Shown here piece after piece: positions 26,717-36,502 of a DNA stretch of 64,000 bases. Each line of letters starts with the position of its first letter. Position 1 is the first letter of the stretch. Source of the stretch: Hyphomicrobiales bacterium (GTDB lineage Bacteria > Pseudomonadota > Alphaproteobacteria > Rhizobiales > Methyloligellaceae). The position numbers and the translations under genes are program-made. The stretch spans positions 1 through 64,000 of the forward strand of contig JAJFHQ010000064.1 of NCBI GenBank assembly GCA_021775525.1, read 5' to 3'. Under the pieces are notes generated by a model. The model had not been told where the DNA came from. It saw only the letters and a list, made by a program, of their open reading frames with translations, and did not search any database.

Positions 26717-27301
26717 ATGCCGAAAATTTATCTCGTCCGCCACGGCCAGACTGACTGGAACGCTGCCATGCGACTCCAGGGACAGGAAGACACACCCCTC
26801 AATGATAGAGGGCGGGGGCAGGCAAGACGGAACGGCACCGTTCTCGCAGAAACACTTTCGAATCCTGATGATTTCGATTATGTCGCCAGCCCGCTGAACC
26901 GCACTTGCGAAACCATGGAAATTATCCGCGCGGCCCTGGGCCTGCCGGTTGCGAGCTATCGAACAGACGGTATCTTGAAGGAAATAAATTTTGGTGACTG
27001 GCAGGGACGCACATGGGACCAGTTGCGTGATGCGAACCCGCAGGAGATTGCGACGCGCTTCGATGACCCCTGGAGCACGATCGCACCGGGTGTTGGTGGT
27101 GAAAGTTTCAAGATGCTCTCTGAGCGCGCACTGAGCTGGCTCAAAACCGTTGAACATGACACGGTTGCGGTCACACATGGCGGCATCATTCGCTGCGTGA
27201 TCGGTCATATCGAACAGATCCCGGAACCAAAAATTCCGCGAATCGATATTACGCAGGATCGCGTCTATGCCTTGGGTAAAAATTGCGTCGAACTGATTTA
27301 A
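26717..27301 (+). CDS. Histidine phosphatase (phosphoglycerate-mutase-like) family protein
   Basis: 194 residues starting with the catalytic motif YLVRHGQTDWNAAMRLQGQ, where the His forms the phospho-enzyme; the second catalytic His is in VAVTHGGIIRCVIG. The intermediate YVASPLNRTCETMEII gives the conserved Arg. Members act on sugar phosphates, nucleotides or, in alpha-ribazole phosphatase, cobalamin precursors; the substrate is not set by sequence. It lies between fabI and aroC and may be cotranscribed with fabI. Confidence 0.92.
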   Translation: MPKIYLVRHGQTDWNAAMRLQGQEDTPLNDRGRGQARRNGTVLAETLSNPDDFDYVASPLNRTCETMEIIRAALGLPVASYRTDGILKEINFGDWQGRTWDQLRDANPQEIATRFDDPWSTIAPGVGGESFKMLSERALSWLKTVEHDTVAVTHGGIIRCVIGHIEQIPEPKIPRIDITQDRVYALGKNCVELI

Positions 27302-27407
27302 CACCTCCAGCCGGGCTGACGGCTTATCAACCAACATGTTCGCTGCTGTTTGACGCTTCCGACCGGCTCAACTAGAAGAGCCAGTAGATTTAAGCAGGCG
27401 ATTATCC

Positions 27408-28499
27408 ATGTCTCACAACACGTTCGGTCATTTATTACGCCTGACCACATGGGGCGAAAGCCATGGGGAGGCGATCGGCTGCGTGGTCGATGGCTGTCCG
27501 CCGGGCATCAAAGTTACGGCTGAAGAGATACAGGTCTTCCTCGACAAGCGCCGCCCGGGACAATCGAAATACACCACCCAGCGTAAGGAACCCGATGCAG
27601 TAAGAATAATGTCCGGCGTGTTTGAGGACGCCACTGGCAATCAGGTCACTACTGGCGCACCCATTTCGCTGGTGATCGAAAATATGGACCAGCGCTCAAA
27701 AGACTACTCCGAGATCAAGGACACCTTCCGCCCGGGTCATGCTGATTTCACCTATGTGGAGAAATACGGCATTCGTGACTATCGCGGCGGCGGGCGGTCA
27801 TCGGCGCGTGAAACCGCCATGCGCGTGGCAGCTGGTGCGATTGCCCGCAAAGTGGTGCCGGGTTTGAGGGTGCGCGCGGCACTGGTCCAGATGGGACCAC
27901 AGACAATCAACCGTGAAAATTGGGACTGGGAGCAGGTGGACCAGAACCCGTTCTTCTCACCCGACCATGAGAGCGTGCAGGGCTGGGCCTCCTATCTCGA
28001 TGGCATCCGCAAACAGGGCTCTTCCTGTGGCGCTGTCATCGAAGTGGTTGCGGAAGCTGTACCCGCAGGTCTTGGCGCACCCATCTATGGCAAGCTTGAC
28101 CAGGACATTGCGTCAGCGCTTATGAGTATCAATGCGGTCAAGGGCGTCGAGATCGGCGCAGGCATGGGGGCTGCGGCGCTCACGGGCGAGGAAAATGCCG
28201 ACGAAATTTGCATTGGCAAGGACGGCAAGCCGGAATTCCTGTCCAACCATGCCGGTGGTGTTCTGGGCGGCATCTCCTCAGGACAACCAGTGGTAGCGCG
28301 GTTCTCAGTGAAACCCACATCCTCAATCCTCACGCCGCGCAAAACCATCGACGCGAGTGGCAACGAGACGGAAATTTCGACCAAGGGCCGTCACGACCCA
28401 TGTGTCGGCATCCGCGCGGTGCCCATCGGTGAGGCCATGGTTGCTCTGGTGATCGCGGATCATTACCTGCGACATCGGGCGCAAACAGGTAAGGGCTAG
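27408..28499 (+). CDS. aroC: Chorismate synthase
   Basis: 363 residues. The three family signatures are clear: [18 protein letters not shown] near residue 15, [14 protein letters not shown] near 105 with [14 protein letters not shown], and the C-terminal [16 protein letters not shown]. The enzyme converts 5-enolpyruvylshikimate-3-phosphate to chorismate with reduced FMN, feeding aromatic amino acids, folate and quinones. A 106-bp gap upstream should contain its promoter. The HAD gene begins 6 nt after its stop. Confidence 0.97.
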   Translation: MSHNTFGHLLRLTTWGESHGEAIGCVVDGCPPGIKVTAEEIQVFLDKRRPGQSKYTTQRKEPDAVRIMSGVFEDATGNQVTTGAPISLVIENMDQRSKDYSEIKDTFRPGHADFTYVEKYGIRDYRGGGRSSARETAMRVAAGAIARKVVPGLRVRAALVQMGPQTINRENWDWEQVDQNPFFSPDHESVQGWASYLDGIRKQGSSCGAVIEVVAEAVPAGLGAPIYGKLDQDIASALMSINAVKGVEIGAGMGAAALTGEENADEICIGKDGKPEFLSNHAGGVLGGISSGQPVVARFSVKPTSSILTPRKTIDASGNETEISTKGRHDPCVGIRAVPIGEAMVALVIADHYLRHRAQTGKG

Positions 28500-28505
28500 A
28501 CCGCC

Positions 28506-29219
28506 ATGTCACTGGACAAGGTAAAATCCCTGCACTTCGACGTTTTCGGCACCGTTGTAGACTGGCGCTCCAGTGTCATCTCAGAGCTGCAGAAATTCGG
28601 CAAGGACAAGGGTATTGAAGCCGACTGGTCCCAGTTTACAGATGACTGGCGCAGTCTGTACCAGCCCTCTATGGACGCGGTGCGCAAGGGCGACAGGGAA
28701 TGGCGCCCTCTCGATACACTTCATCGCGAAAGCCTGATTACGCTCATTTCCCGACATAACATCAGCGGTTTGAATGAAGAAGAGATCGACCACCTCAACA
28801 AGGCATGGCACCGCCTCAATCCCTGGCCGGATACCGTGGAAGGTCTGACCCGTCTCAGGACAAAATATATCCTGGCCACCCTCTCCAACGGCAATGTCTC
28901 CTTGCTGGTGAATATGGCGAAAAACGCCGGACTTCCATGGGATGCGGTGCTGGGTGCAGAACCCAATCAGGCCTACAAGCCCCTGCCCCGATGTTATCTA
29001 GGAAATGCGAGTTATCTCGATCTTGAGCCGCATGAATGTATGCTGGTTGCCGCCCACAATGATGACCTCGCAGCCGCACGCACGCTTGGCTACCGTACCG
29101 CTTTCATTTGCCGTCCCACCGAATACGGTCCCAACCAGGTCAACGATAAGAACGCTGAAAGCGACTGGGATATCGTCACCACATCCATGACCGACGTAGC
29201 AGATGCTCTTGGGTGCTGA
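28506..29219 (+). CDS. HAD-superfamily hydrolase, haloacid dehalogenase type II-like
   Basis: 237 residues. The nucleophile motif is FDVFGTVVDWR, which is the wording of the type II L-2-haloacid dehalogenase branch (VFGTVVDWR) rather than generic phosphatases (D-x-D). Motif II appears in LATLSNGNVSLL and the cap contains LNPWPDTVEGL; MLVAAHNDDLAAARTLGYRTAF supplies the last motif. It may cleave carbon-halogen bonds of short 2-haloacids, though many members have uncharacterised substrates. It is sandwiched tightly between aroC and the sirtuin gene, so the three are likely an operon. Confidence 0.9.
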   Translation: MSLDKVKSLHFDVFGTVVDWRSSVISELQKFGKDKGIEADWSQFTDDWRSLYQPSMDAVRKGDREWRPLDTLHRESLITLISRHNISGLNEEEIDHLNKAWHRLNPWPDTVEGLTRLRTKYILATLSNGNVSLLVNMAKNAGLPWDAVLGAEPNQAYKPLPRCYLGNASYLDLEPHECMLVAAHNDDLAAARTLGYRTAFICRPTEYGPNQVNDKNAESDWDIVTTSMTDVADALGC

Positions 29220-29231
29220 GGGTAAGCGCTG

Positions 29232-29930
29232 ATGCCCGTTCATGAACGTATCGTTATCCTGACCGGCGCGGGATTATCTGCCGAATCAGGGCTCTCCACC
29301 TTCCGTGACAAGGATGGCATCTGGTCAAGGCACCGTATTGAGGATGTTGCTACGCCCGAGGCCTTCTCTCGTGACCCTGAACGGGTTCTTGAGTTTTACA
29401 ATACTCGCCGCAAGAGTGCCGCGGGCGTGAAACCGAACGCAGCCCATGTTGCACTTGCAAAGCTTGAGCAAGAGCATCCCGGGGAAGTGCTCACTGTCAC
29501 CCAGAACATCGATCCGCTGCATGAAATGGCGGGTGCGCGAAACCTCATACACATGCATGGCGAGATATTGAAAAAGCTCTGCGCCTATTGCGGGGCAAAG
29601 GAGCCATGGGAAGATGACCTTTCCACGGAGCTGGTTTGCCGTACCTGCAACAAGGCAGGCGGTATGCGGCCCGATGTCGTCTGGTTTGGCGAAATGCCTT
29701 ACCAGATGGAGGAGATCGCCTTGGCGCTGGGTGCATGCGATCTTTTCATTTCTATAGGCACCAGCGGCACGGTCTATCCTGCTGCCGGTTTTGTCATGGA
29801 AGCACGCAATGCAGGCGCGCATACTGTGGAGCTCAACCTGGAACCATCGGAGGGCGCCACTCTGTTTGCCAAGGCCATTCATGGCAAGGCAACCGAGATC
29901 GTTCCGGCCTTTGTTGACGAACTGCTCTAG
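29232..29930 (+). CDS. cobB: NAD-dependent protein deacylase, sirtuin class III-like
   Basis: 232 residues. NAD-binding GAGLSAESGLSTFRDKDG (12-29), TQNID (90-94) and the catalytic His109 in HMHGEI are intact. Two Cys pairs, CAYC and CRTC, form the Zn site. Tyr56 and Arg59 (FYNTRR) match the Tyr-x-x-Arg signature that lets SIRT5/CobB-type enzymes take succinyl or malonyl groups, so a desuccinylase is predicted. NIDPLHE replaces the commoner NIDDLHE. The substrate acyl-lysines would include those arising from succinyl-CoA, made by the mutase encoded at 3-7 kb; that link is inference. Convergent with the RNA methyltransferase, with a 4-bp overlap of ends. Confidence 0.94.
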   Translation: MPVHERIVILTGAGLSAESGLSTFRDKDGIWSRHRIEDVATPEAFSRDPERVLEFYNTRRKSAAGVKPNAAHVALAKLEQEHPGEVLTVTQNIDPLHEMAGARNLIHMHGEILKKLCAYCGAKEPWEDDLSTELVCRTCNKAGGMRPDVVWFGEMPYQMEEIALALGACDLFISIGTSGTVYPAAGFVMEARNAGAHTVELNLEPSEGATLFAKAIHGKATEIVPAFVDELL

Positions 29931-31156
29931 CGCTCCAGCAAGGCCACCACCTCGATATGTTCGGAATACAGAAACTGGTCCACCGGGGTCACGTCTATCA
30001 GACGGTAGCCACCATCAATCAGACTACGAACATCGCGCGCTAATGTCGCCGGATTACAGGACACGGCAACAACACGGCGCACGCTTGAATGAGCCAGTTC
30101 CTCAGCCTGATCCCGCCCGCCGGCTCTTGGAGGATCGAACACAACCGCGTCGAACTGTTCCAGTTCCGTTGCCGACAAAGGCTCGCGAAACAGATCACGC
30201 CGCAATGTCCTTACAGGTTTCAGTCCCTGAGCCTGTCGTACTGCATGGTCAATCGTGCCAAGCGCTTCCTCGTCCATCTCGACCGCCAGCACCTCCGCAT
30301 GCTGGGCCAGCGGCAAGGTAAAAGTCCCAGAGCCTGAAAAGAGATCGGCAATGTGTGAAGCACTTTCACAGGCAGCCATGACCTTACCAATGAGCACCTC
30401 CTCGGCCTCGGATGTCGCCTGAACGAATGCTCCGGGTGCAGGCACCGCGGCAACACTGCCAAATTCCAGAACTGGTGAATGCCGCGTTGCATGGACCTCT
30501 CCGTTAACCGTCAGTCGAGCGAGGTCCAGGCGAGCGGAGAAATCAGACAATTGCATGAGAAGATCAGGACTGCTCACTTCGCGAGCACCATCAATACAGA
30601 CATCAAGTCCGTTTCCGGTATCAAGGATTGTGACCCGCGCTTCGCCTTTTCGCGTGAGAAGCACGCGCAGCATGTCCCGCAATTCTGGCAGCACCTTCAC
30701 GATCCGGGCCTGCAAGACCGGGCATTCCTGCATGTCGACGATCTGGTGAGTGAGCCGCCTTGAAAAGCCAAGCAATACCTCTTTCCGCGTCCTGCGTGCG
30801 GTAAGAACCGCTCGGCGCCGTGTACCAGCCTGCGCCGGGATGACAGGCCCAACCGGGACGTTAAGGCCACGTGACTGAAATGCCTGGACGACCTGTTCAC
30901 GCTTCCATTCAAGATATGCGGTGGCGTTCAGATGCTGGAGGGAACAACCACCACATTCCCCGAAATGGCGGCACAGGGGCTCACGGCGCTCTTCGCTCAC
31001 TTCCAGAAGTTCCAGCAATTCACCACGCTCGCCCTGCACATTCGCGCGCACTCGCTCGAAGGGAAGTGTGAAGGGAACATAGACAGGACCGCTCTCGGTC
31101 TGGGTAACGCCGTCACCCCGGCTGCCCAACGCTTCTATGACAAGCTCATCCGCCAT
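29927..31156 (-). CDS. TRAM-domain class I SAM-dependent RNA (uracil-5) methyltransferase
   Basis: 409 residues from the ATG at 31156, which overlaps the tlyA stop by 11 nt. An N-terminal TRAM-like domain (ELVIEALGSRGDGV) is followed by the 4Fe-4S ligands in CRHFGECGGCSLQHL (three Cys) and MQECPVLQ. The SAM-binding motif is HIADLFSGSGTFTLPLA, then FDPPRAGG and the catalytic Cys in AVSCNPATLARD. This is the RlmD/RumA/TrmA family of m5U enzymes acting on 23S rRNA or tRNA; the exact target cannot be settled. Translational coupling with tlyA, another rRNA methyltransferase, suits a ribosome-modification role. Confidence 0.94.
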   Translation of the reverse strand: MADELVIEALGSRGDGVTQTESGPVYVPFTLPFERVRANVQGERGELLELLEVSEERREPLCRHFGECGGCSLQHLNATAYLEWKREQVVQAFQSRGLNVPVGPVIPAQAGTRRRAVLTARRTRKEVLLGFSRRLTHQIVDMQECPVLQARIVKVLPELRDMLRVLLTRKGEARVTILDTGNGLDVCIDGAREVSSPDLLMQLSDFSARLDLARLTVNGEVHATRHSPVLEFGSVAAVPAPGAFVQATSEAEEVLIGKVMAACESASHIADLFSGSGTFTLPLAQHAEVLAVEMDEEALGTIDHAVRQAQGLKPVRTLRRDLFREPLSATELEQFDAVVFDPPRAGGRDQAEELAHSSVRRVVAVSCNPATLARDVRSLIDGGYRLIDVTPVDQFLYSEHIEVVALLER

Positions 31157-31901
31157 ATCGGACCCCAATCAGGAACTCGATATTACCATCCCCTCCCTCA
31201 ATTGGAGATTGTGTTACCCCTTTCACGTCCCATCCCGGCTGAGCCTCAAGCCAGGTAAGAACGTCGTGGAGCGCTCGTTCCCTGGCCGCTGTGTCACGGA
31301 CCACACCGCCCTTCCCGATTGCCTCAGGTCCGGCCTCGAATTGCGGCTTCACCAGCGCCACGAGCCAGCAACCGGGAGCAGCCAGTTCGAGTGAAGCTTG
31401 CATCGCCTTGGCAAGCGAGATGAAGCTGACATCGGCGACAATTGCGGTTACGGGATCTGAAATTAACTCATGCGTTAGCAAGCGTGCATCTGTCCTCTCC
31501 AGATCAGTCACACGCGGATCATCTCTGAGGTCTGCACTGAGTTGGCCATGTCCGACATCGACGCACCAGACATGGGCCGCGCCACGTTCCAGTAGCAGTT
31601 GCGAAAACCCTCCCGTGGAAGCTCCGACATCGAGTGCCATTCGACCTTTTGCTTCAAAGCCAAATTCATCCAGTGCCTTGATAAGTTTTTCTGCGCCGCG
31701 TGAAACATAGCGGTTCACGTCACCGGTCACCTCAAGTGAGGCAGCTTGAGAGATTAACTGGGCAGGTTTGGTGGTAATGGTACCATCAACCTTCACAAGA
31801 CCGCGCTTGATGAGGTCGCGTGCGCGTGAGCGAGTGGCGGCGAGGCCATGGCCTGCAAGCAAAGTGTCCAGACGTTCTGTTTTGCCCTGACCGGCCAACA
31901 C
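31146..31901 (-). CDS. tlyA: TlyA-type 2'-O-ribose rRNA methyltransferase with S4 domain
   Basis: 251 residues. An S4 RNA-binding domain (ERLDTLLAGHGLAATRSRARDLIKRG region, residues 9-60) precedes an FtsJ-like SAM domain with RGAEKLIKALDEF, LDVGASTGGFSQLLLERG and VALVKPQFEAGPE. TlyA proteins methylate 16S and/or 23S rRNA. The start is GTG (31901), 9 nt after the dxs stop, with no nearby ATG. dxs-tlyA linkage is common in alphaproteobacteria. The RNA methyltransferase downstream starts within its last codons. Confidence 0.95.
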   Translation of the reverse strand: MLAGQGKTERLDTLLAGHGLAATRSRARDLIKRGLVKVDGTITTKPAQLISQAASLEVTGDVNRYVSRGAEKLIKALDEFGFEAKGRMALDVGASTGGFSQLLLERGAAHVWCVDVGHGQLSADLRDDPRVTDLERTDARLLTHELISDPVTAIVADVSFISLAKAMQASLELAAPGCWLVALVKPQFEAGPEAIGKGGVVRDTAARERALHDVLTWLEAQPGWDVKGVTQSPIEGGDGNIEFLIGVRYGG

Positions 31902-31910
31902 GCAAGGCCG

Positions 31911-33854
31911 TCAGGCCCGCTCGCCAGTCTCCGCCGCCTGTTCACGGCCGAGCGCGGCAAACACAGTTTTTATAATGCTATCTGCATCAAGGCCGGACTG
32001 GGCATACATAACATCCGGCTTGTCCTGATCAATGAAGCTATCCGGTAGAACCATGGTGCGTACTTTCAGGCCACCTTCAAGCAAGCCTTCATCTGACAGG
32101 AATTTCAGGACATGCGATCCGAAGCCACCAACTGATCCCTCCTCAATGGTGACAAGTACATCATGGTCTTTCACCAGCCCGGAGATCAGCTCATGATCCA
32201 GAGGTTTGGCAAAACGGGCATCGGCAACGGTCGCGGGCAACCCCTGGGCAGCAAGCTGGTCGGCAGCGTTGAGGCATTCGGAAAGACGCGCACCAAATGA
32301 AAGCAGCGCAATCGTCGAGCCTTCGCGAATGATCCGTCCCTTACCGATCTCCAAGGGTTCGGGATTCTCCGGCATCTCAACACCGACACCTTCGCCGCGC
32401 GGAAATCGGAACGCACTGGGGCCATCCTCTATTGAAGCCGCAGTTGCCACCATGCGCACAAGTTCCGCCTCGTCAGCGGCCGCCATAACAACAAAGCCCG
32501 GAAGGCAGCAAAGATAAGCCACGTCAAACGAGCCTGCATGGGTCGGCCCATCCGCACCTACAAGACCGGCGCGGTCGATGGCAAATCGCACGGGGAGCTT
32601 CTGGACCGCAACGTCATGCACCACCTGGTCGTAGGCACGCTGCAGGAAAGTGGAATAAATCGCTGCGAACGGCTTGTACCCTTGCGTTGCCAGCCCAGCG
32701 GCAAAGGTGACTGCATGCTGCTCTGCAATTCCGACATCGAAGCAACGATCTGGAAATTTCTCACCAAAAATATCGAGTCCCGTTCCTGAAGGCATGGCGG
32801 CGGTAATGGCTACGATCTTCTCGTCTTCCTCCGCCAGCTTGCTCAGCGAATTGGCAAACACCTTGGTGTAGGGCGGCGCATTGGGCTTAGATTTTTCCTG
32901 TGCGCCGGTCACCACGTTAAAGCGCGCCGTGGCGTGTCCCTTGTCGTCGGAATTCTCCGCAGGTCCGTAACCTTTGCCCTTCTGCGTCACCACATGAACG
33001 AGGATGGGCCCCTCTTTCGCATCTCGCACATTGCGCAGTACGGGCAGAAGGTGATCGAAATTGTGCCCGTCAATGGGACCGACATAATAAAAGCCCAACT
33101 CCTCGAACAGCGTGCCGCCGGTCCAGAAACCCCGGGTGTATTCTTCGGCGCGCGCGGCGCGGCGCTCCCACTTTTTGGGAAGCTTCTTTGCTAGCTGCTT
33201 GGCCCAATTGCGCACTTTGCGGTAGGTGCCACCCGAGAGACGCCGCGCCAGATAAGCGCTCATCGCGCCCACCGGCGGGGCGATAGACATGTCGTTGTCG
33301 TTGAGAATGACAATCAGGCGCGAATCCATTGCACCTGCATTGTTCATGGCCTCATAGGCCATCCCGGCGCTCATGGCGCCGTCGCCGATGACGCAGACGA
33401 CATTGTTGTCACCGCCTGAAAGATCGCGCGCCACGGCCATTCCAAGCCCTGAAGATATGGATGTTGAAGAATGCGCCGCGCCGAAGGGGTCGTATTCGCT
33501 CTCGGCACGCTTGGTGAAGCCGGACAGCCCACCGCCCTGGCGCAAAGTGCGGATACGATCGCGGCGACCGGTGATGATCTTATGCGGGTAGCATTGATGC
33601 CCCACATCCCAGATGAGTTTGTCATTGGGCGTGTCAAAGACCTTGTGGATGGCCAAAGTGAGCTCCACAACGCCGAGACCCGCGCCCAGATGTCCGCCGG
33701 TTACCGAGACTGCGCTTACCGTTTCAGCACGCAACTCGTCAGCCAGTTGAGGGAGCTCAGCATCGTCCAGTTCTCGCAACTGGTCCGGGGTGCTGATCTT
33801 GTCCAGCAGGGGTGTTTTGATGGGCTGGGTCAATTTGTTTCGTGTCCCGCACAC
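31911..33854 (-). CDS. dxs: 1-deoxy-D-xylulose-5-phosphate synthase
   Basis: 647 residues, full length. Thiamine diphosphate site [16 protein letters not shown], the conserved [17 protein letters not shown] near the N-terminus, and the transketolase-like [16 protein letters not shown] and [18 protein letters not shown] are all seen. It condenses pyruvate and glyceraldehyde-3-phosphate in the first step of the MEP isoprenoid pathway. No ATG is available: the start is GTG (33854) or a TTG seven codons later (33833), which gives [13 protein letters not shown] and has GGGA about 11 nt upstream, so the TTG may be the true start. The farnesyl diphosphate synthase gene often found next to dxs is absent; a CoA-transferase gene stands in the upstream position. 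Confidence 0.97.
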   Translation of the reverse strand: MCGTRNKLTQPIKTPLLDKISTPDQLRELDDAELPQLADELRAETVSAVSVTGGHLGAGLGVVELTLAIHKVFDTPNDKLIWDVGHQCYPHKIITGRRDRIRTLRQGGGLSGFTKRAESEYDPFGAAHSSTSISSGLGMAVARDLSGGDNNVVCVIGDGAMSAGMAYEAMNNAGAMDSRLIVILNDNDMSIAPPVGAMSAYLARRLSGGTYRKVRNWAKQLAKKLPKKWERRAARAEEYTRGFWTGGTLFEELGFYYVGPIDGHNFDHLLPVLRNVRDAKEGPILVHVVTQKGKGYGPAENSDDKGHATARFNVVTGAQEKSKPNAPPYTKVFANSLSKLAEEDEKIVAITAAMPSGTGLDIFGEKFPDRCFDVGIAEQHAVTFAAGLATQGYKPFAAIYSTFLQRAYDQVVHDVAVQKLPVRFAIDRAGLVGADGPTHAGSFDVAYLCCLPGFVVMAAADEAELVRMVATAASIEDGPSAFRFPRGEGVGVEMPENPEPLEIGKGRIIREGSTIALLSFGARLSECLNAADQLAAQGLPATVADARFAKPLDHELISGLVKDHDVLVTIEEGSVGGFGSHVLKFLSDEGLLEGGLKVRTMVLPDSFIDQDKPDVMYAQSGLDADSIIKTVFAALGREQAAETGERA

Positions 33855-33910
33855 TTAATGTCACAAACACTACAAAGCGGCGCATTTGAACGAATGCGAG
33901 CCAAGGTTTC

Positions 33911-33931
33911 AAGCGTTCAATTTCAACGCTT
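33911..33931. promoter_or_regulatory. Perfect inverted repeat upstream of dxs
   Basis: AAGCGTT and AACGCTT are perfect complements around a 7-nt centre. The repeat lies 57 bp upstream of the dxs GTG, in the 131-bp gap after the CoA-transferase gene. Without a T-run it is unlikely to be a terminator; an operator for dxs is possible. Confidence 0.35.
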
Positions 33932-33985
33932 ATCCTACAGCACTTTCGTACAAGACGTGCAGGCTTTGTGAAGAGGGGCTTTTGG

Positions 33986-35236
33986 CTAAACCACACCCTT
34001 GTCCCGCAACTGTGCAATCGCTTCCGCATCCATGCCGCATAACTCCCCCAGAACCCGCTCCGTCGCATCACCGAGCAGCGGCCCCGTGCTGGTGACCTTG
34101 CCCGGTGTTTCTGACAGGCGCGGGACAACATTTGGCATAGTGACAGGATTGCCCGTCACGTCCGGCACCTGGACCATGGTACCGCGCGCTTTGAAATGCG
34201 GGTCGGCGAAAATATCGGCAATCGTGTTTACAGGAGCGGCCGGAACCTCGAACTGGACACAACGAGCCAGGAAGTCATCTCTGTCGAAACCCTTGATGTA
34301 ATCCGCCATGATCTGATCGACTTCATCATAATGCTGAAGCCTGCGTCCCACCTCGCCATACATCTCGGGCTTGGCCAGTTCAGGGCGCTCCATCATGTTG
34401 CACAGCCTGGCAAACATGACATCGGATGTGCCTGAAAGCGCGAGCCACTTTTCGTCTTTTCCCTGGTAATGACCGTGCGGAACGGCATTCAGCGTTTTTG
34501 TGCCTTCACGACCCCGAATAATGCCCTCTTCCGCATAGGCGGGGGCGAGTTCATCCAGAACCCTGAAAATGGCCTCGTACAGGCTGACATCAATCACCTG
34601 ACCCTGCCCCGTTTGATCTCTGTGACGGAGCGCCATCAGAACGCCGATGGTGCCATATAGCCCGGTTGTGTAATCCGCCAGAGACGTCGAACCCGGTGTT
34701 ACCGGAGGCCCACCGGGCATGCCGGCCAGATGGGTCAACCCTGCAAAGGCATGGGCGATACGGGCAAAGCCGGGTCGGTCGCGATAGGGTCCGTCCTGCC
34801 CGTAGCCTGAGATACGCAACATTATGAGGCCGGGATTTATCTCGGAAAGAACATCCCAGCCCAGCCCCCATTTTTCCAGGGTGCCGGGGCGGAAGTTTTC
34901 ACAAACCACATCTGACTTGGCAACGAGCTTCTTGATGATATCAACGCCTTCAGGGGTTCGCAAATTCAGCGTAAGCGAAGATTTGTTGCGGGCTTCCGTT
35001 TTCCACGCCAGAGAATCGCCACCGTCTTTCGGTGTGCCATAGCGCCTCCATGGGTCGCCGCCATCAGGCCGCTCAACCTTGATGACTTCGGCTCCGAACT
35101 CAGCAAGCGTGGATGCGGCAAACGGCGCCGCGATGAAAGTCGCGAGGTCCAGAACGCGAACACCCGTAAGCGGTAAGGGAGATTTTTTTATTTGTCCTGT
35201 CGCTTCGCTATTTGAGGACTGGTCAGTTTTCGACAT
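33986..35236 (-). CDS. CaiB/BaiF-type (family III) CoA-transferase
   Basis: 416 residues from the ATG at 35236, which overlaps the xseB end by 14 nt. Family features: [60 protein letters not shown] and [11 protein letters not shown], whose Asp is the expected catalytic residue that carries the acyl-CoA anhydride. It moves CoA between acids such as formate, oxalate, carnitine or aromatic acids; the substrate is unknown. It occupies the slot between xseB and dxs, where an isoprenoid gene is often found, so it may be an acquired neighbour with its own role. Confidence 0.93.
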   Translation of the reverse strand: MSKTDQSSNSEATGQIKKSPLPLTGVRVLDLATFIAAPFAASTLAEFGAEVIKVERPDGGDPWRRYGTPKDGGDSLAWKTEARNKSSLTLNLRTPEGVDIIKKLVAKSDVVCENFRPGTLEKWGLGWDVLSEINPGLIMLRISGYGQDGPYRDRPGFARIAHAFAGLTHLAGMPGGPPVTPGSTSLADYTTGLYGTIGVLMALRHRDQTGQGQVIDVSLYEAIFRVLDELAPAYAEEGIIRGREGTKTLNAVPHGHYQGKDEKWLALSGTSDVMFARLCNMMERPELAKPEMYGEVGRRLQHYDEVDQIMADYIKGFDRDDFLARCVQFEVPAAPVNTIADIFADPHFKARGTMVQVPDVTGNPVTMPNVVPRLSETPGKVTSTGPLLGDATERVLGELCGMDAEAIAQLRDKGVV

Positions 35237-35480
35237 CCAGGGGCTCCGTGCCCACGGGCTTGCCATCGGCGTTGAGGGTGATTTTCTCCACCTTGGCCTC
35301 GGCCTTTTTCAGTAGGCCGTCGCAATGGGTGCGCAGGGCTTCACCGCGCTCGTAAATGGCGATGGATTCTTCAAGCTCCACGTCGCCCTTCTCCAGCTTG
35401 GCGACGATCTGCTCAAGCTCTGCCATGGCTGTTTCAAAGCTCATAGTCCCGATATCTTCTTTTTTTGTTTTGTCAGCCAT
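35223..35480 (-). CDS. xseB: Exodeoxyribonuclease VII small subunit
   Basis: 85 residues, the usual size. The pattern [36 protein letters not shown] is the XseB two-helix domain with its conserved ELE-IV--LE-G---LEESI spacing. It binds XseA, which is not in this window, to give the ssDNA exonuclease. It lies 20 nt after the HDAC-like gene and is translationally coupled to the CoA-transferase gene. Confidence 0.95.
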   Translation of the reverse strand: MADKTKKEDIGTMSFETAMAELEQIVAKLEKGDVELEESIAIYERGEALRTHCDGLLKKAEAKVEKITLNADGKPVGTEPLDVEN

Positions 35481-35500
35481 ATTGGTTGCTCACCCCTACC

Positions 35501-36433
35501 TTACGAACTCGCATCCATCAGCACCTGTACATGCGCACCCACGGATTTGGCCAGTCCGTCCAGATCATACCCACCTTCCAGCATAGAGACGACCCTGCCA
35601 TCGCAACTCTTGTCGGCAATGTCGATGAGCTTGCTTGTGGCCCAGGCAAAATCGTCCTCTACAAGTCTCAGGCTGCCCAAAGGATCACGTTCATGGGCGT
35701 CAAACCCGGCGGAAATCAGGATGAGATCCGGGCGGTGCGCCGCGAGTTGCGGCAAGATACGATTTTCGAAAGCCTCGCGAAAAATCTCGCCACCATCGCC
35801 GGCTCTCAACGGAGCGTTCCAGATATTTCCCAAACCTGTTTCCGTGACGGCACCCGTGCCAGGGAAGAGTGGCATCTGGTGGGTCGAGCCAAAATACAGG
35901 TCCTTGTCTTCCCAGAACATTGCCTGAGTGCCATTGCCATGATGGACGTCAAAATCCACGACGGCAATGCGCTGCGCATCATGCTTTGCCCGGGCATAAA
36001 GGCCAGCAATTGCGATATTGTTGAACACACAAAAGCCCATTGCCACCGCGGCTTCGGCGTGATGGCCGCAGGGACGCACCGCGCAAAAGGCATTGTCCGC
36101 CTTTCCCGTCATCACCTGATCAACCGCGTGAATGCCCGAACCCACCGCACGCAGCGCAGCTTCCCAACTTTTGGGGCTCAGCACCGTGTCGCCATCAACG
36201 CGCACCAGCCCCTCTTGCGGTGTGGCCTTGCGGATCATCTCGATATAGTCACCTGGATGCGCGCGCTCGATATCGGCAACATCGGCCATTGGCGCTTCTT
36301 CACGCTTCAGATCATCGAACTCATTTGTGTCTATGACCCGCTTGATGGCGCGCAAGCGGTCCGGCCTCTCAGGATGTCCGGGACCGGTATCATGCTCAAT
36401 ACAAACGTCGTGTGTAAGATAAAGGGTGCTCAT
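35501..36433 (-). CDS. Histone-deacetylase-family amidohydrolase
   Basis: 310 residues. All catalytic residues of the class II bacterial HDAC/acetylpolyamine amidohydrolase fold are visible: the paired His in RPCGHHAEA, Zn ligands in VVDFDVHHGNGT, a further ligand Asp in SAGFDAHERDP, and the transition-state Tyr in LEGGYDLDGL. It likely deacetylates small acetylated amines or proteins in the cytoplasm. HDAC-xseB-dxs linkage is common in alphaproteobacteria without a known functional reason. Confidence 0.94.
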   Translation of the reverse strand: MSTLYLTHDVCIEHDTGPGHPERPDRLRAIKRVIDTNEFDDLKREEAPMADVADIERAHPGDYIEMIRKATPQEGLVRVDGDTVLSPKSWEAALRAVGSGIHAVDQVMTGKADNAFCAVRPCGHHAEAAVAMGFCVFNNIAIAGLYARAKHDAQRIAVVDFDVHHGNGTQAMFWEDKDLYFGSTHQMPLFPGTGAVTETGLGNIWNAPLRAGDGGEIFREAFENRILPQLAAHRPDLILISAGFDAHERDPLGSLRLVEDDFAWATSKLIDIADKSCDGRVVSMLEGGYDLDGLAKSVGAHVQVLMDASS

Positions 36434-36502
36434 GGGATTCTGATACGTTCACTTAATTTTTGCCTGTCACAGACCATTCATATTATTGTTGGCGGAAAAT
36501 CG

